Of a stretch of DNA of 22,792 nucleotides, positions 8,865 through 18,865 are shown piece by piece. The DNA is taken from NCBI GenBank assembly GCA_018398765.1, contig JAHBMJ010001175.1, positions 11,456 to 34,247 on the forward strand, written 5' to 3'. Both the position numbers and the translations under genes were made by a program. The DNA is from Chromera velia. Taxonomy: Eukaryota > Sar > Chromeraceae. The notes beneath the pieces were generated by a model. The model searched no databases, was not told the DNA's origin, and saw only the letters and a program-made list of their open reading frames with translations. The first letter of the stretch is position 1. Every line of letters begins with the position of its first letter.

Positions 8865-11800
8865 ATGGGGACCGCGCTTAGATCGAAAATCACGGTACCG
8901 TCACGGTCTCACGCGGTCACTCCACCAATCCGAAGGGATCTGTTTGCTTGCTACAGCCTCAAGTGGATCCGCTTGTCTGTTTCCATGAGACCCTTGAACG
9001 TTGGCTTGAAAACAAAACTCTCATTGTTCGCCGCATATTCTGTCCTGCTTCTTGTTGCCTCTGTCAGCAGTCTCCTTCACAACAACAGGAACGGAAGTGC
9101 CGCAAAGAAGAAAAAGAAGAGCCCAAAGATGCCGCACAGCACGATGGAGGCGAAAAGTTTTTGTCCGAAGTCCATGGACGAGCTCAAACGAAGTCCTCTG
9201 CGACAGCAGCTGAAGGGGAAGTCCCTCCTCACCCTGTTGGACTTCTCCCCAGAAGGTGAGTGCCCTGAACAATGGTTTATCCGTCTCCTTTCACTGCCCA
9301 ACAGTTCTCTCTCCTGTCCATGCGTGCCTGTCAGTTTTAAAGGGTACCCTGAATGCACAACCGAATGTTATGTCGCTCAAACACATATGACGGCTCATTT
9401 GTGATCTCGTAAGTCGACGCCCTTCGCTCATTCTCCTGTGTCCCTTCGGCTTCCCTTGGAGCAATCACCGTGTGTGCAGAGATCTGGTACCTCATTGAGC
9501 TCTCTGCTGCTCTCAAACGCCGACGCAAAACGGACAGGCAGGACCAGAGCACGAACCCGCTTCTGCAGGGAATGACCATCGCCCTCATCTTCGAGAAGGA
9601 CTCAACTCGCACCCGTCAGTAGCTTGCTTTCACGACTCACTGCAGTTAGAGAGGCAGAGACGGCAGAGAAGGGAGAGCCCATCCCGACTACAGAGAACGC
9701 CAAGAGGCAAACGATCACGGCGGGATACGAGGTGGTGCGAAGAGAAGCCAAGTGAAAAAAGGGGCACGCACACACACAGACACACAGACCGACAAAGAGT
9801 GTGACCGACTGACAAACGGAAGAGCGCAGCGTGACTTGAAGCTAGTCGGTCCGGTGGCCTGGATAGTTTCTTTGCAGTGGGCGGCTCTCAGTTTCTTTTA
9901 GTTATGCGCACGTTTATCGCTGGCTGCAGGTTGTGCGTTTGAGGTCTCGTCCTATGACGAGGGAATGCACTGCACTCGGCTGGACGGTTTGGGCTCTCAT
10001 TTTGGAAAGAAGGAGAGCGTGGAAGACACAGCAAAGGTGCGTGCGTGTTTGAGAGAGAGAGAGAGAGAGAGAGGGTGAGAGAGAGAGAGAAAGAGAAAGG
10101 GAGAACGGGAGGGAGGGAGGGGGGGGGAGAGANNNNNNNNGGGGGGGCGGGGAGGGAGAAAGAAACCAATAGGGAGACAGAGAGCGAAATAGAAAAAACA
10201 AATACGCACAGATTGTCTCATAATCTGACTAGGCGTAAGAGGATGAGTCTCCTCTGTCCGATGTTTGGCTTTGCTGAATTCTCCGTGTGTATGTGTATGC
10301 GTGCACTTGTGCGTGTGCGTGCGTCCAGGTTCTGGGACGTTTCTACGACTGCATCCAATTTCGGGGCTCCAAGCAGACAACAGTGGAGATGCTCTCTGAG
10401 CACTCGGGTGTCCCTGTCTTCAACGGATTGACTGGAGAGTTCCATCCATCTCAAGTGAGTGAGAGAGTGTTGGAGCAGCCTGTAGTTCGTGGATCGATTG
10501 ATAGATGGATCAAATCTTGAGCACACAGGAGGTAGCAGTAGGGATAAGGGGGTGGGATGGAAGGAATGGAAAAAGGGGGGAAAGACACAAAAAAAACAGC
10601 TTGCACCCGAGCCTGTATTGTCTTCCTGTCTGTTTGTTCGCCTGTCAGTCTCAAATTGACTTCCTGCCTTCCTCCCTTGTCTGTTGTGTGCGTGAAAAGA
10701 CAAAGAAGGGAAATTGAGACAGAAAGTCTGTCTATCAAGAGAAACAGAGGGGAAATGTCTGTCTGTCTGTCTGTCTGTCCGTTCAACTAAGAAACTGCCC
10801 TATTTGTCTGACTGGATGGATACACCTCAATTCTGCTGCAGGCAATCGCTGATGTTCTGACGATGGCGGAACACTGGGGTATCGCTTCTCCGGAAGACGT
10901 CAAGGGAAAGAAGGTGAGTGAGTGAATGAGTGAGTGCCTTGCTTATTTCGTTTGTGGGCCCATCCGGAAAGCAAGTGGAAAGGAAGATCCTCTCTTTTTG
11001 GCAACGTTGAAAGGAAGGAAGGAAGGAAGGAAGGAAGGAAGGAAGGAAGAAGATTGAATGGGGTACTGGTTGCGCCAAAAGAGACGAAGAGTTGTGCTCC
11101 CTCCCTTTCATCGATTTGCAGCCCTGGCCATTTTCTGGGCTCCCCCGATCCCTCCACACCAACTTCTCTCTCTTGTTTTCCCTTCCTTTTCTTGCAGGTC
11201 TGCTATGTGGGTGACGCACGCAATAACGTGGCCGTCTCCCTTGCAGTCATCTGTGCGAAGCTGGGCATGCACTGGGTCGGGGTGGCACCTGAAGAACTGT
11301 TTCTCGGTTCCGACATGAAGGAGAGGCTAGATGTCAGTCTTGTCTGTCAGCCAGAACTTCATTCTTCACAGGCCTTCTGCTTCCTTTGGCGCCTACTCTT
11401 TTGAGTCCATCCAGTCTCTTCTTCTTTCTTGCTGGTGGATGAAAGTGATGAAATGTTTTGTTCATGAAACTTAGGAGGACCTCGAACATTAAAAGTGATC
11501 TGAACAGCCTGTTTTCGTGCGGAGAGCTCCTTCAATGCTGGAGAGGCCGGGAGCTTTGCGTTTGACTGTATTAATAAAGGGATTACTTGTCTGTCTGTGT
11601 GTCCTGCATCCTCGATTGTTCATCTGCATGTTTGTTCTTTCATGCAGCGTCTTTGCGAAGAGACTGGAGGCAGCATCACCCTGAGCACATCGGACGACGC
11701 TGTAGAAGGTGCAGACGTGATCTACACAGACGTGTGGGTGTCGATGGGGGAGGAGGACCTGTTCGAGAAGCGAATCAAATTACTGCAACCCTACCAGGTT

Positions 11801-11963
11801 AGTCGGCAGACAAGGCAGAACAAACAGTCAATGCTCAAGTCATCGGTCGATCATAGAGCAGCTCTCTGAATGATTCATGTTCTCTCTCTACTTTCATGTG
11901 CATCTCTGTTTTCGGCGTCTGTTTCGTTTGGTAGAGTAGTTTCATGAATGCATGCCCCCCCAG

Positions 11964-12002
<39 letters not shown>

Positions 12003-12020
12003 AGGGAGAGAAAGAGGGCA

Positions 12021-12053
<33 letters not shown>

Positions 12054-12758
12054 GCGATTGACTCCCGGCTCGATTGCTTGCAGGTTGACTCTGCAATGAT
12101 GGAGGCGACTGGGAAGCCGGACACACTGTTCATGCACTGCCTCCCTGCTTTTCACGATCTCAACACGGCAGTGGGAGTGCAGGTGAGAGGGAAATGGGGA
12201 GAAGGAAGAGAGGATGAAGAAAACGGACTTGCGTTTGTTGAGCCAGGTGGTCGGGCTGCCGATTGCGCGATCTCTTGAAGTCCTTTCACATGATCGTTTT
12301 TTAAATAGTCGAAAGACGATCGGTGTCACTCAAAAGGGTTCTGTCAGCCCTCCAAGAAGCAATTGATTTGCCCAATGTACAAGAAGTATGGGGAAAAAAG
12401 GCAAGGCTGCCTTGACTTCTATGGGGAGTGTGATTCGGTTTCAAAATATTTTTCTGGTCATCCGTTGTGCCCTTTTTTTGGCAATCGTTCTTCTCGCCGG
12501 CTCACACCCTTCCTTCCCTGCGGCTGGTGACCGCCTTTCTTTCTTTCTGCCGTTGTGCCGACCCATCGTCCCCCACTGATCACTTTCCTCTGCCCTGTCC
12601 TGCCCTGCCTGCAGGTGTACGAAGGGTTCGGTCTGAAGGAGCTGGAGGTGACGGACGAGGTGTTCCGGTCACCTCAGTCGGTCGTGTTCGATCAGGCAGA
12701 AAACAGGTTGCACACCACAAAAGCAATCATCGTGGCAGCCGCGTCGCCTGTTTTTTGA
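8865..12758 (+). CDS. Ornithine carbamoyltransferase, bacterial type, nine exons
   Basis: Catalyses carbamoyl phosphate + L-ornithine to L-citrulline + phosphate (arginine synthesis; reverse direction in the arginine deiminase route). Exons: 8865-9255, 9480-9614, 9930-10036, 10329-10454, 10842-10913, 11198-11332, 11648-11797, 12084-12182, 12615-12758. All introns are GT-AG; introns 1-2 are phase 1, introns 3-8 phase 0. The product is 452 residues from the first ATG, or 412 from the ATG at 8985. Motifs (452 numbering): FEKDSTRTR (168-176, carbamoyl phosphate loop), FRG (222-224), HPSQ (250-253), YVGDARNN (280-287), DVWVSMGE (350-357), MHCLPAFHD (389-397, catalytic Cys391) and ENRLHT (434-439). 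These match E. coli ArgF/ArgI and ArcB rather than animal OTC. About 115 extra N-terminal residues include a hydrophobic leader after Met41, suggesting organelle targeting. Exons tile the family from start to end without gaps. An assembly gap falls in intron 3. Confidence 0.95.
9898..9924. repeat. 27-bp exact repeat, copy B (end of OTC intron 2)
   Basis: Identical over 27 bp to 7414-7440. It ends five bases before the acceptor AG at 9928-9929, so it covers the likely branch-point region of OTC intron 2. Confidence 0.9.
10050..10180. repeat. (GA)n / G-rich microsatellite with assembly gap in OTC intron 3
   Basis: GAGA repeats from about 10050 grade into GGGA and poly-G, then eight Ns at 10133-10140, then poly-G again with GGGA and GAGA. 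The gap is evidently caused by the repeat. Real length of the tract is unknown. It lies wholly in intron 3 and does not affect the protein. Confidence 0.9.
10757..10779. repeat. (TGTC)n microsatellite in OTC intron 4
   Basis: Nearly six perfect TGTC units lie about 60 bp upstream of the acceptor AG at 10840-10841. Confidence 0.85.
11008..11049. repeat. (GGAA)n microsatellite in OTC intron 5
   Basis: About ten GGAA units within the intron between exons 5 and 6. Purine-only on the coding strand. Confidence 0.9.
11965..12054. repeat. (CA)n and (GA)n double microsatellite in OTC intron 7
   Basis: (CA)n at 11965-11998 is followed by purine-rich sequence and (GA)n at 12020-12054, ending only about 30 bp before the acceptor AG at 12082-12083. 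The intron therefore has an unusually purine-rich stretch where a polypyrimidine tract is expected, leaving only a short pyrimidine run before the splice site. Confidence 0.9.
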
Positions 12759-13125
12759 ATAATTTAATTCGGGCTGACTTATCGATCGGTCAGACGTGAA
12801 AATCAGTGCACGCATGTACTTTGACGGATGTGCAGCCAATGAACTGAGAGTGTGTTGGAGCTGCTGGGTTTGTTAATGGTAGAAGCATCACAGTCTCTTT
12901 CTCCATCTTCGCCGTTATGCTTTTGCCTTCTCTCTGTCTCCTCTCATATTCCGCTTGCTCTGTGATGCTCCTTTTTTGGAGGGGGCGTGTCGATTTTGAT
13001 TTATTTGAATGCCTTTTGATGCTTGCGCCGATTCACTTTTGAAACCTGCTCGCTTGCCTTTTCCATTTTTCGCTTGCTTCCACTCGCTGCCGGAAATTTC
13101 ACTGCACCAAAAAGAAAACAGATCA

Positions 13126-13150
13126 AAGAGAGAGAGAGAGGGAGAGAGAC

Positions 13151-13182
<32 letters not shown>
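13126..13182. repeat. (GA)n microsatellite
   Basis: Almost pure AG/GA repeats with a few GGGA and CAGA interruptions, in the gene-free stretch downstream of OTC. Confidence 0.9.
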
Positions 13183-13183
<1 letters not shown>

Positions 13184-14003
13184 ACGTCTTTCTACTGTCT
13201 TATTGTTCGTGGCATTGAAAGAATGTCAAGGGGAATGTGGGACGGGTCAAACAAGAAGTGGTCTCCAACCAAAACAACTTTGGCGGTTTTGCCCATTTCT
13301 TCCACGAAGCGAAGCGAGCCCCGTCTTTGCCCCAGAAAAGAACAGGAGACAAACAAAGCCGGCTCGCACACAGACAAGTGCACAGAAACACTTTTTGACA
13401 GCTGAATGGACAGGAGGCGAGCAGACAGGGAAGGACAGGAGGAGGACGAATGAAGACAGAGACAGAGAGGGACAAACAGCCAAGCAGCCCCCAAAGCAGG
13501 CCGGCCTGCTCCTTCCTTCAATTAATTGCATGGCCGTTTGATGTAAAGTAGATTCAACAAAGAAAGGAAGGAAGGAGGAAATCAAGTTTCCTTCTCCTCT
13601 TGCTTCCCTTCTTTTCCTCTTCTCCAGTCTTTCATTCTACTTCCTTCCGCATCTGTACCTCCTCTGAGTCCGAGGACCAGCGTGCCCACCTGCCTCCTCT
13701 TCACTCCCTCTATTCCAAAAGGAGAATCGAAAGACAGAAAAGAAAGAATGGGGCAAGTGAGCATTCAGATAGACTCACCTACTTGAGAGGCAGGCTGCAG
13801 TTTTGGATGCACTGTTGTGGCAGTGAGCGAGGCAACGCTGCCTCTTCCCCTTCTTTCTGGTGGTATTCTCCGAGACAGCACGAACGAAACATCGAAGCAG
13901 CAGAAAACAGACACAAGGTCGACTGCGCTTCACGTGACAGGCGAATGTAGAATGGACGGGTGCGGCAGGGCCCCTCATCTGCGTGCATGTGGGGCGGGAG
14001 ACA

Positions 14004-14005
<2 letters not shown>

Positions 14006-14050
<45 letters not shown>

Positions 14051-14059
14051 TGTGTGTGT
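14006..14059. repeat. Compound (CT)n(GT)n microsatellite
   Basis: (CT)n at 14006-14032 changes directly to (GT)n at 14033-14059. The second half can adopt Z-DNA and the first half is polypyrimidine. Confidence 0.9.
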
Positions 14060-15168
14060 CTCTTGGAGCACACACTGACGAATACATGAGAGTGAGTGTG
14101 TGACTCTGAGCTGGAGCACATATGAACGAGATCCATACGTGCACCCAGACTCTCAGTCGGCACACTGCATGTGAGGCGTTTTTTATCTTTGAAATTCCCC
14201 TCTCTGTCTTTCCGGTTTGTAATTTCGACAGGACTCGGCTCGTCTGTTCCTTTTCCGATGGAGAGAAAGGAACAGACTTACCCGAGTCCCTTCACTAAAT
14301 GACTTTTTTGGCCGCCTGATCGTCAGGTCAGGTTGCCTGCCTGTCTGTCTGGATTGTGTCGTCAAAGGTGCGTGCACTCTGTCTGTGAGGGGGGGTTGGT
14401 GGGTTGGGGGCAAGGCAGGTAAGTGCATTGAGTGACACTGTACAAACTCTGTTAGGTGTGTGTGCGTGTGCGTGAGAGACCGGAGGGGCACAGGGTTTTG
14501 TTTTGTCTGCATGATGGATGACTCGACTGTCTTTTTGGTTGGTTGGGCGACTGAATGATGGATTGTTTGATAGATGGAGGAAGAAAGGGAGGGGAAATCA
14601 AATCGTTAGGACGACCTGACGAACGTAGGTGAAAAAGGAGTGGCCAATGGAGTCTTGAAAGGCCAACGAAGGTCACGCTAAGTGGGAGGCTTGGCTCTTC
14701 TCTTTTTCGGTGTTGTCTAATTATAATTTTTTTCCTATCTTTTTCTCGCTGTCTTTCTTGCTTGCCTGGTGATCTCTTTGTCTTGGTTTTCCCTTTATTG
14801 GTGTGAGAAACAGTATGCATTGGTTTCTCTTTATTTACCTTTCTTCGCTAGGGCCTCTCTTCGCATGTGATCAGATCGTTGTCTCTGCTTCTATTAGCGT
14901 CAAACTCGACAAGGCAAAATGGCACTTCCCTTTCTCTGAGACTCTGTCTCGCTCCCTCTTTCTTTCTCTTAGAAATACAAACAGACACTCACTCTAGCAC
15001 CCACCTGCTAACTGCTTGTGGGATTAGATCCGGCCCCAATATAATTTATATAAACAATTTACCTAGCAATTGATTGATTGAATACACTTAATTGAATTTG
15101 ATCAAAATGATTAAATACAAGACTTTCAGTCCAGAACCTCAGATTATAGTGGGGATTGTAGGTTCTAA

Positions 15169-15310
15169 GATAGGATAAGATAGGATTTATGTTTCACGTC
15201 ACCCCGCGGTCCACTGCCGGGTCTTGACTCTAAATTAAAAATGATTTCACTATTTTTTTAAAAGAATACATAGGATGAGATAAAATTTATGGTGCAGGTG
15301 CCCCCTGTGA
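15169..15310. repeat. Diverged direct repeat, about 100 bp apart
   Basis: ATAGGATAAGATAGGATTTA and its downstream GTCACCCC...GGTCCA block (from 15170) recurs as ATAGGATGAGATAAAATTTA with GGTGCCCCC...GATCCA (from 15270). By eye the two are roughly three-quarters identical. The surrounding sequence is AT-rich. This looks like a decayed tandem or nested dispersed repeat. Confidence 0.5.
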
Positions 15311-15691
15311 TCCAAAATCTTTTGAGCATGTGGATTAAATCTTCTAAGAAGTGGTTAGAAAGTAAAGATCGATCTACTTGTTCCTCTGCACTCTATGCCC
15401 ACACTTAACGTTTGAAAGTTTGCTCATGGTAGCGGACATACAGTTAAGGACAGTTGAAGTGTTGAAGTTATACCTAAAGTCATAGATGTATATGCATATG
15501 CACATTGTAATTAAGATGTTACAAACAAGTTTCTTTGTATATACATTTGTGTGGCAGGCGTGTGCGAAGGTCCACGTGTAAGAATTAATTGATTGATTAA
15601 GTTTGTATGCCAGAGTCCTCGGGCCTGGAGGGTAGCTCCGGAATAGTTTGGGTAATTCTGAGGCCTTGCTTAGCCCTGAGAGATAACCCTC

Positions 15692-15715
15692 AATCATCAT
15701 CATCATCATCACTAG

Positions 15716-15752
<37 letters not shown>
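15692..15752. repeat. (ATC)n and (ATT)n trinucleotide microsatellites
   Basis: (ATC) repeats at about 15692-15711 are followed after a few bases by a dozen ATT units at 15717-15752. Confidence 0.9.
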
Positions 15753-15754
<2 letters not shown>

Positions 15755-16396
15755 TCGGTCTATAGGCCATCATCAAAGATTTAGATCAGAATTATATTAA
15801 CTATATAATTAATTAACTGGCTTCATTCTTAGAGTTACACGTTTAGATCTGAGGACCTCAGTGAGGACCTGCAGCCAAAGTATTGCATTGTTTAATTTAT
15901 TTACTTATCGCCCATACCATGTCCGTGATTTTCAGATTAATTTTTCAAGTACAGCTGCCTCATACACTGAACACCCAATGGTGTGCCTCTGTAATTCAAA
16001 CATTTTTAGGTACAGTGATTATAACATTAAAGTTATGTTATTCTTAGTTACTCTTCTGCATATAGTCTAGTCTGAGTCTCAGCGCCTTAGTTTTTGGGAA
16101 GGGGATATACAAGCCTCTTATATATACCACAGCATCGCATACCCCCCCCCTTCCCTCAAAACACAAATTTACGGCTGCTTATAGCGGCGGCGCGCACTGA
16201 ATTGCGGCGGCGTAATCCCAAAATGTGATAAAATGTGGCGGCGTGCCCAGGAGAACGCACTGCGTAACCCCGCCCCCCCCGGGCCCCCGCTAGACGCCGT
16301 CTTGTAAGAGAATTTTTGTGTATCCCCGAAGCCGAATCGCCAAAATTGACAAAACACAGAGTTTGTGTATGCCTCTACTCCGTTCGTCCGCGTACC
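15753..16396. other. AT-rich stretch then GC-rich upstream block, no gene seen
   Basis: AT-rich to about 16140. A C-run (16142-16150) and a second C-run in the GC-rich part (about 16265-16280) follow. GCGGCGGCG words occur at about 16184 and 16204 and a GGCGGCG near 16234, separated by AAAATGTG repeats, resembling in flavour the repeat at 8399-8441 on the opposite strand. No credible coding frame. Confidence 0.45.
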
Positions 16397-16426
16397 GCGC
16401 GTAGACCGAAATTCTTCGGTCCGCGC
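16397..16426. repeat. Strong hairpin about 200 bp upstream of the next gene
   Basis: GCGCG (16397-16401), a TA bulge, GACCGAA (16404-16410), loop ATTC, TTCGGTC (16415-16421), CGCGC (16422-16426). This is a 12-bp stem with one 2-nt bulge and a four-base loop. No U-run follows, and a transcription terminator of bacterial type is not expected here. Confidence 0.75.
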
Positions 16427-16486
16427 ATGTCCGCGCTGCGCGCCCATGCATGCACACAGTAGGATTAAATGCATGTACAATTATAA

Positions 16487-16500
16487 ATCGATATATCGAT
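16487..16500. repeat. 14-bp perfect palindrome
   Basis: ATCGATATATCGAT, self-complementary, 120 bp before the start codon at 16621. It could be a binding site for a dimeric protein, or chance in AT-rich DNA. Confidence 0.5.
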
Positions 16501-16620
16501 CAAAATTATCGCCTCTCCGGGCGTGTACATTGCAATGAAGGGGTGCTGCTGACACAGAGTCCGCGAAGGGATTGTTGATCTGTCAGGCTTGCAGGAACCA
16601 AAGCAGACCGAACTGCCAGC

Positions 16621-18276
16621 ATGACTCCCCGTATTGTGACCCCTCGTATTGCGAGGCTCGGAATTCCTAATCAGAAGCGATATCCCGGAGAAACCGAAGA
16701 TCTTTGGTTTCCCTGCCGAGCTCTCTGCTCCGCTTGGAGGGAAGAAAATGCTGGCAACCTTGAGCAGATTTTCACTGTCGTAATCGGCCTCGAGAGCATT
16801 CGCTTCTTTACGGACACTCGATTCGAGGATTCAGAAGAACCACGGATCTGGAAGTTGCTGTACAAGGACATGCGAACAATCCAGTTGCTACTGAGCGACT
16901 CTGGAAGCCTGGTAGGTGTTTTCCCGTTCTCTTTGTACCTCGCTACTTCTTTCATCTCTGCCTGAGTTTGTAACTGCTCCCAGCTCTTCTTCTGGTATCA
17001 GCACGTATAGTTCAAAAACACATTTCAATGAAAGCACGACAACACTTGACTTTAATTGACTTGACCATGGTGGCTGCAGATTCTCGTGCTGGAGCCAAAT
17101 GGCGGGGATGTCATCAAGATTGAGGGTTTCAGGGTCTCTCCCGAACTTCAGCATGAGTTGGTCCCATTCATGCAGTATTGGAAGGGCAGAATTGTCCAAC
17201 GCTGGAAACGCGAGCAGTCTTTCTGGAGCTCTGCTTGCCTTTTCGGGTGCTCCCCGCCCCCGTTATCTGCACAGGGGCGTCAGAAGATACAGGAGATCGA
17301 TCGTCTGCAGTACTTGCGCTTTCTGCAAGGGTTTCGGGCCTTGGAAGGACAGACCTTCCATGTGTCTGGACATGATGAGGAATTTCTGTTCTTCGAATTC
17401 ATTGACATGCTTTGGGTGGAGAGATTGTTGACCCCTGAAAGGACTCGGACCAGGATCAAGATGCTGCAAGAGCTTGCTGAACACCTCCAAAATCCTCCCA
17501 TAAGCATAAACGAAATCCATGATTTTCTAAGAAACGACATTATCCCAACTCGAAGCACCGTCACCTTCGCCCAGCTTCAAAGCACAGACGCCGGAGAGTC
17601 AGACGACTGGAGGTCCGAGTCGGCCTCTGTCTGCTCGCAGAGCCCCAATGCCACTGTGGACACCAACACCGAAACACGTTTTTACAGAGAGGAGGATGGT
17701 GGGCGGAGCACGAGCACGGAAGAGCGACCCAGCCCACCCGAAGCCCCCCCCCTTCAACCAACGTCGAATCCGCAGACACACAGTAACACAATTTTCATTT
17801 CTGAAGCAGAGACAGAGGAACGCAATTCACCACCTCTTCCCGAGTCTAGCCCCATTTGTCCTCGGGAAAGAACCTTAGAGAAGGGGGAGGAAATGGAAGA
17901 AACGGGAGAGGGGCTCTCCTTCCGTTCTCACGAGAGCCTCATGTCACCGAGAGAAGATAGCGGGACACGAGAACCAACTTCCTCGGAAACGGCCTCTGAC
18001 CAGAAAAGCTTATTCGCAGCTTGGTTAGCCGAGGAGCGTCAGAGGGATGCGCTCCTGCGTTTAGAGCTGGCTGAAAAGGACAGAAGGCGTCAAAATGACA
18101 GGCTGGCTGAAGATCGAAGGCTGTGCAGAGAACGTGGGTGGGCACGCTTTGAACCTTCTCTCGATAAGTTCGATCAGGATGGTCAGTCGTCTGAGTGCAT
18201 CTTCTCCTTGCCGCTTTCGGCATTCAAAGGGTACCTGACGCACGCGATTTTTTTTTCTTTCGGGACTTGTCCGTGA
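16621..18276 (+). CDS. Unknown protein; possible PH-like N-terminal domain, charged helical C-terminus
   Basis: Exons 16621-16911 and 17080-18276, joined in phase 0 through a GTAGGT donor and a GCTGCAG acceptor, give 495 residues. I do not recognise the family. Residues about 25-145 alternate predicted strands and end in a helix: VVIGLESIRFFTDTRF, IWKLLYKDMRTIQLLL, ILVLEPNGGDVIKIEGF, then ELVPFMQYWKGRIVQRW. This order resembles PH or GRAM folds, but that is only inference. Residues about 175-265 are helical, 270-405 are disordered and Ser/Pro/Glu-rich, and about 408-450 form a charged coiled-coil-like helix (LFAAWLAEERQRDALLRLEL and on). The C-terminus is doubtful: a GTCAGT donor at 18182 and an acceptor at 18281 (pyrimidine-rich tract before it) could splice in another exon, so the last 30 residues may be intron read-through. 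No known neighbours explain its role. Confidence 0.55.
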
Positions 18277-18281
18277 TCAGT

Positions 18282-18480
18282 CCGCACGACATCCCATCCA
18301 TGGTTCTGCAACCTCCGTGTATTCCTCGCCTGCATGTCCCCGGTTTATCGGCCGCAAAGCCCCGTCAAACACACGCAAGAAGGCAGACTTTGGCTGAGCC
18401 TTCCTCAGCAAGACTGTCTCCTTAATTCCCGGATCTATCTTTTTTCTTGTCGATTTGATACATCCTTGTCCTGAATGCTG
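18282..18480 (+). other. Candidate alternative 3' exon of the 16621 gene
   Basis: An acceptor-like TTTTTTTTCTTTC...GATCAG ends at 18281. From 18282 two frames stay open. The phase-1 frame, which fits the GTCAGT donor at 18182, runs about 60 codons to a TGA near 18472. The phase-2 frame runs to the TAA at 18423-18425 and reads more like protein (SPHDIPSMVLQPP...). I cannot decide between them or exclude untranslated sequence. Confidence 0.3.
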
Positions 18481-18813
18481 TGAAACTGGCTGCACAAGGA
18501 GGGTCTCCTGCGCCTGTCGCCTCCAAGCAGACAGTCCCTTCTGCTAAGGACAGAGTGATCTGGACAGGGAGAGAGCGCCCTGTTCAGGTTGATAGAAATC
18601 ATGCGGAGCCCAGCTCACTTCGGACGTCTGCAAAATCTGGCAGAGTTACAGATGTGACTGCATTTGGACATATTTTGACAGCATGTATCGGTGTAAAATT
18701 ACAAATACGGGCAACACTTTCCGCGCAACACCTGCTGACCTGCTGGGATGGCGTGCATGGGTCCCGGAATTCATACAATGCACGCTCGCAGCGCGCTCGC
18801 GCGGCTTAGCCAA

Positions 18814-18833
18814 GGCCGGCCGTATAGCCGGCC
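18814..18833. repeat. GC-rich inverted repeat at the edge of an AT-rich island
   Basis: GGCCGGC (18814-18820), spacer CGTATA, GCCGGCC (18827-18833). It sits in a GC-rich patch (about 18780-18865) exactly where composition drops into the AT-rich island that follows. Confidence 0.7.
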
Positions 18834-18865
18834 GACGCTCTGCATAGCTCTGCGGGGCCGATGCC

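Larger units (their letters stand above)
12759..14990. other. Intergenic, microsatellite-rich, no gene seen
   Basis: Follows the OTC stop codon. It contains (GA)n at 13126-13182, (CT)n then (GT)n at 14006-14059, and many CTTC, CTGT and GGAA words. Frames on both strands owe their length to these repeats (His-Thr, Ser-Leu, Arg-Glu runs). A short frame from the ATG at 14816 begins like a signal peptide but has no further support. Confidence 0.5.

Noticed and set aside
14816-14997. Short frame with a signal-peptide-like start
   Set aside because: Only about 60 residues, no motif, and no splice or expression support.
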